The notes: a model not told the origin generated them from the sequence alone. Shown: positions 1 through 11,625, counted from the stretch's first letter. The stretch is DNA of 64,000 nucleotides from Artemia franciscana (GCF_032884065.1 NC_088881.1:2600001-2664000), one strand, 5' to 3'. A program made the numbers and translations.

Positions 1-44
1 AATTATTCTTCTAATTGAAGAGGAGTTAGATTTATGACATGTAC

Positions 45-190
45 TCCACCTCTGAGGTCGTGCTCAAGGGCAGGGTCGCTCAGGACCTGGACCCCCTGCA
101 ATCTTGAACTTTTCCGAATTTGTGGGTACTTGGGATTCAAATTATTAAATATTTTTTATTTCCCCTCCCTCGACAAAATTCTGCATACGT
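45..190. repeat. Dispersed repeat, family D copy 1
   Basis: This GC-richer stretch runs into a segment reading 'gaatttgtgggtacttgg', then 'ttcaaattattaaa', then a C-rich block. The same order of words occurs near 10905-11050 and 45838-46010, so it is a dispersed repeat. No coding potential or terminal repeats were recognised and the boundaries are approximate. Confidence 0.5.
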
Positions 191-383
191 GACAGAAGTT
201 AGGGGGCTATCAGTCCTCACTCCGCACTGATCTGAAACATGTTTTGGGGGAAGCACAAAAATTTGCACTTAAAATACATAGAGAGGCACATGCCTTCTGT
301 GTATTTCTTTTTTTCTTCCTTGGATTCTCCAGTCACTTTGTATGGGAGGAGTGGTCGCAAAAAATTGTAGGTGGTTCATTCAT

Positions 384-1752
384 AGCGTAAAGAGTGGGGC
401 GTTGAGGAGGGGATTAATTCTTTCATATACGAAATAATTTCTGTTCGTTTTAGGTTTTAATGGTGCTCCTTACCTTCAGTTACAAAAACTTGTTTTTTAT
501 TCAATTTGTTTTTGGATTAATGCAAGTTTTGATTTTGGCTCACCGCACATGAATAATTAAGCGAAATTTGCATATTAATTTTTCGGGGGGCTAAATGGCT
601 CTCTCATAGTTTTGATAGGAGGATTTTGATAAAACAAGGGGTGGGGGAGGAGGCCTAGATGCCCTTTAATTTTTGGTTACTTAAGAAGGCAAATAGAATT
701 TTTCATTTTTTTACGAACGTTTTTATCAGTAATAAATATACGTAACTTAAGAATTAACTTACGTAACGAACTTCTATACTTGTATATTTTTTTACGTATA
801 TGAGGGGCTCACCGCCTCGTCAATACCACGCTCTTTACACTAAAGCTTGAATTTTGTCCCAATTCTTTAAGAATGACCCCTGAATCACAAAGTCCGTAGA
901 ATAAATAGTTGAAATTAATAAAAATACTTTAGCGTAAAGAACAACGTATTGAGGAGAAGACGAACCCTCCTTATATAAGTAATAATTTCTGTTCATTTTA
1001 GGTTCGATAATGCTCCTTACTTATTATGTTAGATTATCCTACGCCCCCTTCATGGTAATTCTCGTAGCTTATGGTAAATTCCTCCATGGAAAGATCCTCC
1101 CACGCAACCCCTCCCCCGAACCCTCCACGCCACAATGTGGAAAAGCCTCCCTGAAAATGTCTGTACACTTCCCAATAACCATTACTATATGCAAACAATG
1201 GTCAAAGTAAGTAGCTTGCAGCCCCTCCCCCGGGGACTTTGGGGGATTAAGTCGACCTGAATGACATAATTATTAGGTTTTTGACTATGCTGAACAAAAT
1301 GGCTATCTCAAAATCTTAATCCGGTGACTTTGGGGAAAAATGAGCGTGGGAGGGGGCCTAGGTGCCATCCAATTTTTTGGTAAAAAGGGCACCACTTTTA
1401 ATTTCCGTTAGAATGAGGCCTTTCACGACATTCTAGGACCACTGGGTAGATGCAATCGCCCCCGGAGAAAAAAAACAACAAAAAAAGCAAACAAACACGC
1501 ATCCGTGATCTGTCTTCTAGCAGAAATGCAAAATTCCGCATTTTTGCACATAGGAGCTTGAAACTTCTTCAGCAGGGTTATATTATTGGTATTTACAGAG
1601 TAATTATTACAGATTTGGTATTTACAGAGTAATAATTACAGAGTAATAATTACAGAGTAATTATTGGTATCAAAAAATTCCATTTTTTAGAGTTTCGGTA
1701 ACTGTTGACCCGGGTTGCTCCTTACTACAGTTCGTTACCATGAACTGTTTGA
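384..1752 (+). mobile_element. Element A, copy 1 (left end truncated)
   Basis: This is a member of the main dispersed family of the window. It starts inside the right arm of the terminal palindrome (agcgtaaagag, then the word ctgttcgttttaggttttaatg) and continues through the internal hairpin module at about 820-1010. It ends at the small terminal hairpin (1727-1748), directly preceded by tgctccttact. The left arm is missing, so the copy is truncated. Three copies of 'acagagtaataatt' at about 1597-1660 are a private short tandem expansion. The open frames here are not shared as proteins between copies, so the element looks non-autonomous. Confidence 0.75.
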
Positions 1753-1906
1753 AAGCGATTTCTGAAAATGCAAATAGCCTCACCTCTTTAAAAACTGATT
1801 GGTTCTACTGTATGAAAATGTAAGCCAGTAAAAACAACAGAAACTGAAATTCCACTTCATTTTTTCTATTTTCTGATATTCTAATCCTGTAAAAAGTGAA
1901 AAGCTT

Positions 1907-2083
1907 ATAATACCTATCCGTCTTTATGGGGGTCGGGGGGTTCGACCCCCTCGCCTCTTGAATGTTTGTCCAACTCGTAAAAGTGTAACAAAAATGAATA
2001 TTAACAAATTTTGATGCGTTTCTTAAAGTTTTTTTTGTAAGCCCTTCCCCTCCCTAGAAAAAAATCCTAGACACGGCCCTAAT
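1907..2083. mobile_element. Short hAT-like MITE, family F copy (degenerate)
   Basis: The core word 'tccaactcgtaaaa', then 'aacaaaaatgaatat' and a C-rich block ending in 'tcctagacacggccct' are shared with copies at 11.5, 19.9 and 53.6 kb. The right end, read in reverse, resembles the hAT-like terminus seen in the better copies. The left terminus is too degenerate to place exactly. Confidence 0.5.
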
Positions 2084-3004
2084 CATAGATAAGAATTATT
2101 TGCAACAAAACGAACATACAATGATTATACTATAATAATCCCCAGAAAGGCTCCTCGGCCTGTAAAGGAGGGAGAAGACACACGAGTTATTCAAGCCTTA
2201 ATTTGGAAAGCAAAGAAAGGATTAAAAAGCTACAAAGAATGTAACATTATAGAGCAAAAAAAAATCCTGTGATATAACCGGTTTAAGTTCCTAATGCTTT
2301 CAGACTATAAAGTGTATTATTGGCCAACCCTCCCCGGAATTCCCCTTCTGCAGCGATTCCGAATACAGAAGCAGACGTTAGTCACTCGTCTCCTGCAGAT
2401 TTTATACGCCTGTCACGACTTGCAGTAAATTATGACCTGTTATATTGATTAACAGATAAACAATACTGTTTAAATGATAGTTGCGCTTCGTCTTGCATTA
2501 TTGCAATGAAGATATTAAGTTATGGTAATTTGGGTAGGTGTGAATCCTTCCTTAAACGTATGATGGACTGGTGTCAATCATTTGGGTTATTGGCATGCGT
2601 GCGATATAACAGCTTACGTAAATTCGTTAAACAGAAATATTGACAGTAATCCTACAGTTCATGGTATGGGACTGATAGTAAAGAGCGACCGTCCCAACAG
2701 TTACCGACTTCTCGTATAGACAAACGCTAGGGGAACAATGTATGCATAAAAAGAATGCCTGTCTTGTTCTGGTTCCAAATATATGCTTTTTTTAAGTTTA
2801 AAGGTAATCAACGAAATTTAATAGCATATATAAATATTGTGTAATTTCAGAAAAGGGAAAATTGCCCTGAAAATGTGATCCGATTCAGATGAAAATTACA
2901 AGTCTATTTTTGATGGTGATAAAACTCTCTCATAAACAAATAAAAATAGAGGTTTCCTTCAAATTTCCTAATTGAAATCAGGATTAAATAGTTTTCATTC
3001 ATAG
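2084..3004. other. Intron or spacer upstream of the zinc-finger exon
   Basis: There is no gene, RNA or repeat I can support here. It is AT-rich unique-looking sequence ending in the splice acceptor of the zinc-finger exon, and is presumably the end of an intron of the hamlet-like gene whose 5' exons lie left of the window. Confidence 0.4.
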
Positions 3005-3264
3005 GTTGTAGTCCGTACCTCGAGCCCAAGCAGTACAAAGTCTTCAGCGTCATCAAATAGTGATCCTGCCATGCGTGGACGTGATCGTTACTCCTGCCGG
3101 TTTTGTGGTAAAGTGTTTCCACGTTCGGCAAACCTTACAAGACACCTACGAACACACACAGGGGAACAGCCTTATAAATGTAAATACTGCGATAGGTCGT
3201 TTAGTATTTCGTCAAATCTACAAAGACATGTAAGGAACATACATAACAAGGAGAAACCATTTCG
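3005..3264 (+). CDS. Hamlet / PRDM3-PRDM16-like zinc-finger protein, exon with C2H2 fingers 1 and 2 of the C-terminal cluster
   Basis: This internal exon belongs to a nuclear DNA-binding regulator of the hamlet/MECOM/PRDM16 family. Counting from the Met codon at 3071, finger one has C9-x2-C12-x12-H25-x3-H29 and finger two has C37-x2-C40-x12-H53-x4-H58. They are joined by a TGEQPYKC linker, and the words [14 protein letters not shown] and [20 protein letters not shown] are diagnostic of this family. The frame is open upstream of that Met to an acceptor at 3004 or 3011, with a Ser-rich stretch, so Met 3071 is internal, not the start. The donor is cg|gtaagt after 3264 and leaves two bases of an Arg codon, which the exon at 17442 completes. 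The PR/SET domain and N-terminal fingers would be left of the window. Family assignment is firm; the exact 5' boundary is not. Confidence 0.92.
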
Positions 3265-3864
3265 GTAAGTAGCCGTAACCATTGATAAATTGATTACAGA
3301 CTAGATGGCACTCATGTTAAATATTTGTGCAACAATCAATTCAAACATCAGATTTTATTTTAGCTGCTTTTTCTATTTTAAGGGTATCAGAGGCCTCCAT
3401 GAGGCAACATCAAACAACTAAAGTTTCAAGAAAAAGTCTGTAAATAGGAAATTTTTTTAAAGTGTTAGTAATTAGGAATATAGACTTAATCAACTAAGTA
3501 TATACAGACTTATATTTGTTAGACTTACAGACTTATAGTTGTTAGGGAATATCTAACAACTAAATTTTCCAAAATTGTCAGTAATTATGAATATAGACTT
3601 CCTTCAATACTTTATAGCACGACTCCGTGAAAGTTTCAGCACCTATGGGCCTCACCTGGTAGGAACAAGGAGCAAGGAGCTTCAATAGGAAGAAGCACCT
3701 ACGGAGAGTGGGGGAGCACGGGAGATCCCCCAATACAAATCAGACTTTTCACATTTTATTTTTGCTATAGTAATCGTATATCTTCTTGTTTTTGGTGCCA
3801 CTCTCCCCTTACAAGACGAACTTACTCCTCACCTACATATGACTCCCCCTGGTTTAGATGTATA
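3265..3864. other. Unannotated intronic stretch
   Basis: Nothing convincing is seen beyond AT-rich sequence. There is a small repeated phrase around 3430-3600 ('aattaggaatatagactt' and 'aattatgaatatagactt'), which looks like a short local duplication. Confidence 0.3.
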
Positions 3865-4163
3865 TTACATAAAAAAAAACTAGTTTTTTTTAACTGAAAG
3901 TAAGGAGCGACATTAAAACTTAAAACGAACAGAAATTACTCCGTATATGAAATGGATTGTTCCCTCCGCAATCCCTCGCTCTTTACGCTAAAGCTTTTAA
4001 TTGTTTTAAAAAGCAGAATTGTGACAAAGAGTCAAACTTTAGCGTAAAGAGCGAGGGATTGCGGAGGGAACAATCCATTTCATATACGGAGTAATTTCTG
4101 TTCGTTTTAAGTTTTAATGTCGCTCCTTACTTTCAGTTAAAAAAACTAGTTTTTTTTATGTAA
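3865..4163. repeat. Long terminal palindrome of element A copy 2
   Basis: The two arms of about 120 bp are almost exact reverse complements around a ~50-bp spacer. Left-arm words such as actgaaagtaaggagcgac and ctctttacgctaaag reappear in reverse complement in the right arm. Transcribed, this would fold as a long double-stranded hairpin. Equivalent palindromes occur at 8644-8935, 27934-28215 and 60150-60432. Confidence 0.85.
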
Positions 4164-5221
4164 TTTCTGAACGTTTTTGAATTAATGCATGTTTGATTTT
4201 GACTCTCCACGCGTAAACTATTCAAATGAAATTTGTATATTAATTCCTTTTTTGGCTAAATGGCTTTCTCTTAGTTTTGATCATACGATTTTGAGAAATA
4301 TGGGAGGGGAAGGAGGCCTAGTTGCCATGCAATTTTTCGGTTACATAAAAAGGCAACTATTAATTTTAATTTTAACGAATTTTTTGATTAGCAAAAAATA
4401 TACGTAACATTAGAATTAACTTACGTAACAAACTTTTATGTTCTTTAATTATTATTATGTATATGAGGGGGTTTGTACCCTCGTTAATACCTCGTTCTTT
4501 ACAGTAAATCGTAAGTTTTGTCCCAATTCTTTAAGAATGACCCTGAATCAGAAAGGCCGTAGAATAAATAGTTGAAATTACTAAAAATACTTTAGCATAA
4601 AGAGCGAGGTATTTATCTCCTCCTAAGTACCTTGCTCTTTATTCTAAAGTATTTTTAGAACCCCTCATATGCGTAATAATCTCAGTTCGTTTTAATTTTC
4701 AATGCTACTTCTTCCTTTCATTTGAAAAAACTTTTCATGTTTATTTTTCATTGTTTTCTTATAGTAATGCTAGAGAATCCTGCGCCCTCTTCATTGAATT
4801 TTTCTTCCTCCATGATAGATTCCTCCAAGGAAAGATCCTCCAACATAGCCCCCTCTCCTCAGCCCCACCCCCAAACAAGAAAAAATCCCCCTGAAAACGT
4901 CTGTACACTTCCCAATAACCATTACTATATGTAAACACTGGTCAAAGTTTGTAACTTGCAGCCCCTCCCCCAGGGATTGTGGGGGAATAAGTCATCCCCA
5001 AAGACATAGTTATTATGGTTTTCGACTATGCTGAACAAAATGGCTATCTCAAAATTTTTATCCGTTGACTTTGGGAAAAAAATGAGCGTGGGAGGGGGCC
5101 TAGATGCCCTCCAATTTTTTTGGTCACTTAAAAAGGGCACTAGAACTTTTCATTTCCGTTAGAATGAGCCCTCTTGCGACATTCTAGGACCACTTGGTCG
5201 ATACGATGACCCCTGGGGAAA

Positions 5222-5223
5222 AG

Positions 5224-5255
<32 letters not shown>
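5222..5255. repeat. Poly-A run inside element A
   Basis: An almost pure A tract of over 30 bases lies inside the element. Other copies have shorter A or T tracts at the same site, so it is a length-variable simple repeat in a fixed place and not a retroposon tail. Confidence 0.8.
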
Positions 5256-5257
<2 letters not shown>

Positions 5258-5710
5258 AACACGCACCCGTGATTTGTCTTCTGGCAAAAAATACAAAATT
5301 CCACATTTTTGTAGATAGGAGCTTGAAACTTCTACAGTAGGGTTCTCTGATGCGCTGAATCTGATGGTGTCATTTTCGCTAAGATCCTACGACTTTTAGG
5401 GGGTGTTTCCCCCTATTTTCCTAAATAAGGCAAATTTTCTCAGGCTCGTAACTTTTGATGGGTAAGACTAAACTTGATGAAAGTTATATATTTAAAATCA
5501 GCATTAAAATGCGATTCTTTTGATGTAGCTATTGATATCAAAATTCAATTTTTTAGAGTTTTGGTTACTATTGAGCCGGGTCGCTCCTTACTACAGTTCG
5601 TTACCACGAACTGTTTGATTTGTGTACCATGTTGGAAAGTCTTTTTTAAGAGGGCTGGTTGTCAACGACTTTGGCTTTCAAAATTTCAATACACACTCAA
5701 TGCATAATGA

Positions 5711-5822
5711 ATGAAAACTTAAATTGTTGAATTAAACTTAAATTGAATTGAATTAATCATATTGAGTTAAACTTAAATTGAATTGAATGAAAACAAAATC
5801 AAGCACATTGAATGAAAACTTC
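5711..5822. repeat. Short imperfect tandem repeat (ttaaacttaaattgaattgaa)
   Basis: Two to three imperfect copies of a unit of roughly 45 bp lie just outside the right end of element A copy 2. They are built on 'aaacttaaattgaattgaa', with 'ttgaatgaaaact' repeated on both sides. AT-rich and non-coding. Confidence 0.6.
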
Positions 5823-5829
5823 AGTGGCG

Positions 5830-6256
5830 TTATATTTTATATCTTTCAACCCTGTCATTTCTAAAATGATAGTTTATCGGAATTCCATCTTTTCAAAACC
5901 TGAGTGGCTCTCTCGTAATTCTGTGTGAAATTGTAAGCCAGTAAAAACAACGATAATTTTCTGAGTCACAAGATTTCCTACAAGTGGTCACTGTGTTTCT
6001 CCGTGTTCTGGTTTTTCGTTGTCTACAATCGATAAAGAATTTTTTTCTTTCCAAAATTATATATAAAAAAACAATGGTCGATGCAAAAGGTTTTCGGTTT
6101 TTCTGTAGTTCTATCCGCCGTCACTGCCACGGAAAAAGGTCGGATGAGGTAGTTGCCAAACACACTGTTTTCTAAGCTATTTTCATAAGGATAATCAACA
6201 AGGCAGTGTAGAAAAGGAGGAACAAAGTGCCATTAAAAATACATGGCCCTGCTGAT
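5830..6256. other. Unannotated intronic stretch
   Basis: No gene or named repeat was recognised. The phrase 'gtaagccagtaaaaacaac' at about 5934 also occurs near 1822, each time a few hundred bases past the hairpin end of an element A copy, so part of this flank may belong to a larger duplicated unit. Confidence 0.3.
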
Positions 6257-6440
6257 AAAGGTCGTATCTAAGGGGGGAGGGGATTAGAGGGTTTAAACCT
6301 TCCCCGAAAAGTATTTCCGAGACGTAAAAAATAACCAAAAGGCATATCAAATTTCATGTGTTTGAAATTTTACAAAGTTGTTTTGTACCCCCAGAAAAAT
6401 ACACCCCCCTTTCCGAACAAAAATCGTGGATACTGCCTTT
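6257..6440. mobile_element. Short hAT-like MITE, family F copy with 8-bp duplication
   Basis: The termini are inverted repeats (AAAGGTCGTATCTA against AAAGGCAGTATCCA, 11 of 14 matching). They are flanked by ctgctgat (6249-6256) and atgctgat (6441-6448), a 7-of-8 match consistent with the 8-bp target-site duplication typical of hAT elements. G-rich and C-rich blocks sit just inside the ends, as in the other copies. There is no coding region; it is 184 bp long. Confidence 0.65.
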
Positions 6441-6448
6441 ATGCTGAT

Positions 6449-7944
6449 CCTCCCTTTTATAGCGGGGTGGACCTATATACTCTGGGTCAAGGCTCAGGCC
6501 TCAGAGATCCGTTACCTCCAATAATCCTTCTTTGGAGAGCAGCTCCGAAAAAGTTTTTGTGCTATTTTTTTTTTGTCTACTTTAATTTTAACTATATGTA
6601 GTAGAATTCAAAACCGGAAAAAAGAAACTTCGAGATGAATAGAACTCCTTATATCAAACACAATAGCTCAAGGTCTTGATATCGGTGTCTAAATTTGTTA
6701 TAAACACTTTGAGTCAAAAACCCTTTGTTTATTAGGCGACAAAATTGATTTGTCCATTGAGAATAGCCTAGAATACTTTTTTGCTGTTATCTTAGTATTA
6801 TGAAAATGTTAGATACGATCTTTAGGCGTGTGGACGTTATGATAGCAATTATCGCGCCACCGTTCAAACGTGGGTGTTAAAATTCTGATAGCCCTGTAGC
6901 TACCTTCCAATTTTAAAGATGATGGCAACACTTGTACATCATTATTGTCATTTGCATGTGCTGACTTCACTTCAAGTTTTGTTAATTAAGACATACATAC
7001 CTAATATCTCATCTGAAACTGACACTAATTTGCCACTGACAAATCAAGCTTGCCAAAATCATATATTGAAGATGCTAAGAAGCTTTAACACATCTTCTAA
7101 TCAAAGGTTTAAGGGTACTCAGTCCTTATTTTAATATTACCATATAATAATAATAACGTTGTTTTCGTTCAAATATTATCTTACCTTGCATCTACCTGTG
7201 CCTCAAGAAGTGCCTACGGCATCAACAATGAGTTGCTAGTCTTGCTCTAGTTTTCGCGATATACTGCTGCCGCCAGCAAATCTTCTCACTCCGGTTGCAG
7301 GAACGTATAAAGAAAGCGGAGATCTGACTGATAAGTTGAATTTCATAGTTCGAGATTAAATTTTTTCTTTTTATATTCAGGATTAGACCCCGGTGTCGTG
7401 CTGGCGTATGCACCAAACGCGGCCGACGAGAAGCCCGGTCGACCGCCTCCGAAGTGTTGTAACGCCACCGTAACACCACCACAGGCCAAGGTAGTGGCGC
7501 TCCTTGGATTTAAAATTTTTAAAATCCAATTTTTAAATTTTTAAATCCAAATTTAAATTTGAGCCAATTCTTTGTTGCACCGACCGCAATATTGGAACTT
7601 TTCTTTTCTTAGGTGGTTAAGGATTTCGATTTTCCGCTTAGAAATCAACCGCGGTTTTCAATTAAACAAACAAGTGCGCCCACAAATAGTTTGAAAATTT
7701 AATTGTGGGGGTTTATCCAGCCCTAATTGCTGCAACGCATCCATCTAATAGACAATTGTCAATCCTGAATCAGGATTTTTCTGAAACATGCATTTTAAAA
7801 GGCCAGAATTCGACCTATGATTCGGCTTTTTAATTGTAGGCTCAGGCAAATTTCATACAAACAGAGATTATTCCTCACAGGAAAGGGATAATCACCACAA
7901 TTTCAGCTTTAAATACTAACGAAGACCATTCTGCTGTACACAAA
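6449..7944. other. Unannotated intronic stretch
   Basis: No supported gene. At 7380-7500 there is a GC-richer island, unlike its surroundings, with a short frame on the - strand that I do not recognise. At 7505-7560 there is a self-complementary run of aaattt words. Confidence 0.3.
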
Positions 7945-8035
7945 AGAAGAACAAAAACAAAACAAAACAAATATAAAACAAAACAAAACAAAATAAAAAC
8001 AAAACAAAAACAAACAAAACAAAATAAAACAAAAG
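7945..8035. repeat. (AAAAC)n low-complexity tract
   Basis: Irregular repeats of aaaac and aaaat. The reverse strand therefore gives spurious Phe/Leu/Cys-rich open frames, which should not be read as proteins. Confidence 0.85.
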
Positions 8036-8199
8036 AAGATAACGAAATTATCGTAGAAATTACGAAAATTGAGATTCTCATTTCTAAATATCGACAAATA
8101 TAGTTGTGTAGTTTTTGGTATTACAACACAGATTACAAAACAGAAAAAAAGAATCACGAAACTGGAAAAAAAATATTAGAAAACATCATATTAAAAAAC

Positions 8200-8640
8200 A
8201 AAATGTGGTTAGAAAAAAATTGCAGAAAATAAAATAAAAGCAAATACCACCAAACAGCATACCAAAGCATGGATTTCCTTTCCTTTGTTCTATTTGTGAA
8301 TCTAATGTTTGAATTACAATTTTTGGTTCTTATAGAAGAAAAGCTTTGCCAAATTTACCCAATGACGAGAATGTGGTTGAAAAACAACAGCAGAAAACAA
8401 GTCAAAAGCATATGCCACCAAACAACATACCAAGCTGTGGCTTTCTTTTCCTTTTCTATTTGTGACTCTAACCTTTAATGACAATTTTTTATTCGCATAG
8501 AAGAAAATCATTGTCTAGTTTAACCAATGATGAAAATGTGGTTAAAAAAGCAGAAAAAATAAGCCAAAAGTATAAGCCCCCAAACAGCATACCAAGCTGT
8601 GGCTTTCCTTTCCTTTTCTGTTTGTGAGTCTAATGTTTGA
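8200..8640. repeat. Tandem repeat, ~165-bp unit, about 2.7 copies
   Basis: The phrase 'aatgtggtt(a/g)aaaaa', followed by 'caaaagcatatgccaccaaacaacatacc' type sequence, recurs at about 8204, 8370 and 8535. Copies diverge by point changes and small indels. Element A copy 3 starts directly after the last unit. Confidence 0.8.
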
Positions 8641-8643
8641 ACT

Positions 8644-8966
8644 AATAAAAAAAACTAGTTTTTTATTAACTGAAAGTAAGGAACGACATTAAAATTAAAA
8701 ACGATCAGAAATTACTCCGTGTATGAAAGGGGCTGTTCCCGTCTCAACGCCCTGCTCTATACGCTAAAGTTTGCCTCTTTCTCTCAATCCTACTTTATTA
8801 AACAGTAAAAAACTTTAGCGTAAAGAGCAGGGCGTTGAGAAGGGAATAGACCCTTTCGTACACGGAGTAATTTCTGTTCGTTTTAAGTTTTAATGTCGCT
8901 CCTTACTTTCAGTTAAAAAAACTAGTTTTTTTATTTAATTTCTGAACATTTTTGAATTAATGCATG
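8644..8966 (+). mobile_element. Element A, copy 3 (terminal palindrome only)
   Basis: This copy is essentially the ~290-bp end palindrome plus about 30 bp of the adjoining interior (tttctgaac to gcatgttt). The arms match those of copy 2 closely, while the rest of the element is missing. It could be a one-ended insertion or a deletion derivative. Confidence 0.75.
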
Positions 8967-9629
8967 TTTCCATCAGAACAATTAGTTTTTAAATTAATTA
9001 ATTGAAGAAAAAACAACTTAACAAATGATTGAACGTAATGCAATAATGACGTTAGATGATCTTACAAATTTGGTTAAAATTCCACTTTTGGAATATTCTG
9101 AACAAAAATCTTTCAGCCTAAACGCAATCTTTTAAATCGCTGAATGTGATGACTTTGAGGCGACATTAGACACTTTAAAATTCAGACAAGTGATGCATAT
9201 TAATATGGTTATACTTTTTTTTGCTCATTACACACTTAGCCATAGAGAATTCCAAGAGGTACTGCTATGAAAAAGTGGTAATGTCTGCTAGATATTGACA
9301 CGACATCTGGCAAGTGTATATGATCAAGATGCTATCCACAGATCGATGTTTGGAGCATGGTTTTTATAAATTAGAAATCACTAAAGATCTTAGCTTATAG
9401 ACGTCAACTTCACGCAAATTTGCGGCTAGAGTCTTCCAGGAAGTGTTTCTTCAGGGACCGATTCCTCACAATAACCTTGAAATGAACACTTGTTTTGGCT
9501 TATTAAAATCTGACCGTGCCAGAAATTTCTTTGGTACTAGTATGAAATACCCCCTACCTATTATTCTTAATCTAAGTAGAACCTAGGTATAACCAGTTTT
9601 GTTGTCAATGTTTTTTTTTTACAAACAAT
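8967..9629. other. Unannotated intronic stretch
   Basis: AT-rich sequence with no gene or repeat that I can support. Confidence 0.3.
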
Positions 9630-9822
9630 TTGAGCTATATATTTGCACATTAGGGTGGGGGGAGGGTTTAAAGTACCTCTGTAGTTTCCGTAATTTGGTT
9701 AATAAAGTATTATATTTTATCATACTTTTTTATATTTCATTTAGATTGAGCGTCAGAGAAACAGACCCGCTATATTTTACTCCCACCCCCACCTCCTAAT
9801 GTGCAAATGTATAGCCCAAATT
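9630..9822. mobile_element. Foldback/MITE-like element with ~35-bp inverted ends
   Basis: The end 'gagctatatatttgcacattagggtgggggg' is matched in reverse complement by the sequence at about 9780-9822 (acctcctaatgtgcaaatg, then tatagccc). The word 'aatgtgcaaatatatagccc' occurs again at about 31137 in the Opa1 intron, so the terminus is dispersed. The word 'gattgagcgtcagagaaaca' is also directly repeated, at about 9744 and 9871. Confidence 0.55.
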
Positions 9823-10380
9823 TATTTCTAAAGTATTATATTTGAATCTTACTTTGGTATATTTCATTAGGATTGAGCGTCAGAGAAACATATATGAAAA
9901 TTGTTAGGTAGGGGGTGTTTCATAAAAGTACCATTTCTTCTATGTGTATTAAACATAGAAAACAAGCGAGTATGAAAGAGGCCCGGTTTTAGAACCTACC
10001 CACGGCGTGAAATGTTTACCCTTACTGCTTTACGATTGTATCCTACATATGCTTAAGTAGGCTACTCACTTTCTCAAACTTAACCTCCTTCCCCACGTTG
10101 ATCCCCTCAGTGTACATCCTTGCATATATACCTGACAACCAAAATGTTTTATAAACAGGTTTGTAGAGAGATGTCACATAGGGAATAGAAAGTTACAAAT
10201 TACTTTTTCTTTACCTTGACATATTGATAGGCTAAAATTGCTTTTCAATACCATTTATCTAGATATTTAGAACTAAATGTATTCCCAACAAAATCGGAAA
10301 ACGTCTCCCAGGGTGCAAAAAAAAAGCTGCAGTCCTACTTATGATTTTAGAAAGCACAATAATACTATAGACATTATTTG
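9823..10380. other. Unannotated intronic stretch
   Basis: No gene or repeat was identified, apart from the duplicated 'gattgagcgtcagagaaaca' phrase at its start. Confidence 0.3.
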
Positions 10381-10384
10381 AGCA

Positions 10385-10525
10385 ATCGATGCGGTAATTG
10401 TCCAGGTAAAGTAATAGTCCTTAGACCTGCCAACGCCTAAGAGTCCCTAGACCAGCCTTAGACCTAGACCTAGTCCTTAGACCTTAGTCCTTAGACCTAG
10501 CAGAGTCCTTAGGACCAGCCAACCT
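10385..10525. repeat. Degenerate minisatellite built on ccttagacc
   Basis: Many short irregular copies of 'gtccttagacctag' and 'agaccagcc' occur in a row. Unit length varies, so it is a slippage-type repeat with no coding meaning. Confidence 0.7.
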
Positions 10526-10904
10526 GTGCTACCGAATTCTTTTTTTTTGCTTTTTTTCTATTTACTTCTTATGCTTTCTATGTAATTTGCCTTGTGTGTC
10601 TTTAACCATAGTCATCCAAAAACTAATCTCAAAAACTTCCTCCTTCATACGTGATCAAGCATTTTTAGTTAGCATGTTTATTTTCATGGTTAAACGTGGC
10701 AACACTGGCAAAAAGAAGATACTGCCCTAAGAACTTTATAGCTTCGAAACAAGCAAAAGAAGTTCAACAGACATAATCTGGGGGAGAAAACTTGGGCAAA
10801 TGTCTCGAATCCCAATGTCTTTACTTGACGTTTCTGATGATCTAATTAAGTTTGAACTAAAAAGATCTGCCATTTTCGTGAATTTTCTAGTCTTGACAAC
10901 CGCT

Positions 10905-11050
10905 GAAGACAAGGACGGACCGGGGGAGGTTCTTGGGGCCTGGTCTCTAAAGATGCTGTATTTTCCCTCTCTTTTTAGGTACTTCTTATTCAAATTATAA
11001 AATAATTAATTTTATTGCTATCCCTCCCCCCAGAAAAAATTCTCCGAACG
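10905..11050. repeat. Dispersed repeat, family D copy 2
   Basis: It shares with 45-190 and 45838-46010 the order: G/C-rich start with 'cctgg', then 'ggtacttcttattcaaatta', then a poly-C block and 'aaaaaattct'. The boundaries are approximate. Confidence 0.5.
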
Positions 11051-11494
11051 TCAATAAAAAAATTCCTTGGTGAAATAGTCAATATTTCTTTCCGTTTTGG
11101 ATCGGAATTCCGCGATATAGGGGAAGAAATGGGTATCCCCAAGAAACACTTAGCCTAATCTTTGCAGTTTAGGAGTAGCCGTACATTAGTAAAAAAAATT
11201 GGTGGTTTCGAGAATTGCAGCCCTAAGTTTCGGAAGTCTGGTGCCGTTATCATTAAAGAAAGGTGGCTTGGAAAGCATACCCTTACATCAACCGATATAT
11301 ATCTCAACCGAATTTTCTTTTATTACCCCTTTAAGCGCATATTTTGCAAAAATGCGAAATCAAATCCTTTTATCTGAAAATATATTCGCAGATATTATCT
11401 AATTGCTACCACTATCATCTTTTTTTGCTGAAAATGGATTAAAGCTTTGATTAGTTCATTTAGTCACTTAGAAAACGGGCTAGGGTCAAAATAT

Positions 11495-11625
11495 TTGTAA
11501 GGCTCGTAAAAACGTAATGAAAACGCATATAAAAAATCTTGATGCATATTTTTAATCGTTTGTTTAAAACACCCCTCCAACCCCCCCCCCCCCCACGAAC
11601 AAAGTTCCTAGAAATACCTTTAAAA
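11495..11625. mobile_element. Family F MITE fragment
   Basis: The words ggctcgtaaaaacgtaatgaaaa, gatgcatatttttaa and a C-run followed by 'cacgaacaaagttcctag' match the family F core. The ends are not resolved. Confidence 0.45.

Larger units (their letters stand above)
3865..5620 (+). mobile_element. Element A, copy 2 (apparently full length, about 1.75 kb)
   Basis: This is the most complete + strand copy. The left end is a near-perfect palindrome: arms 3865-3986 and 4038-4163, with outermost ttacat/atgtaa. A second, imperfect hairpin module lies at about 4440-4700, a C-rich region at 4770-5220 and an A-run at 5222-5255. The right end is the 22-nt hairpin at 5593-5614, preceded by the inverted word gtcgctccttact. 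The word agtaaggagcgac therefore occurs near both ends in opposite orientation, like a subterminal inverted repeat. No transposase-like frame is visible, so it would need proteins in trans. No clear target-site duplication was found. Confidence 0.8.
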
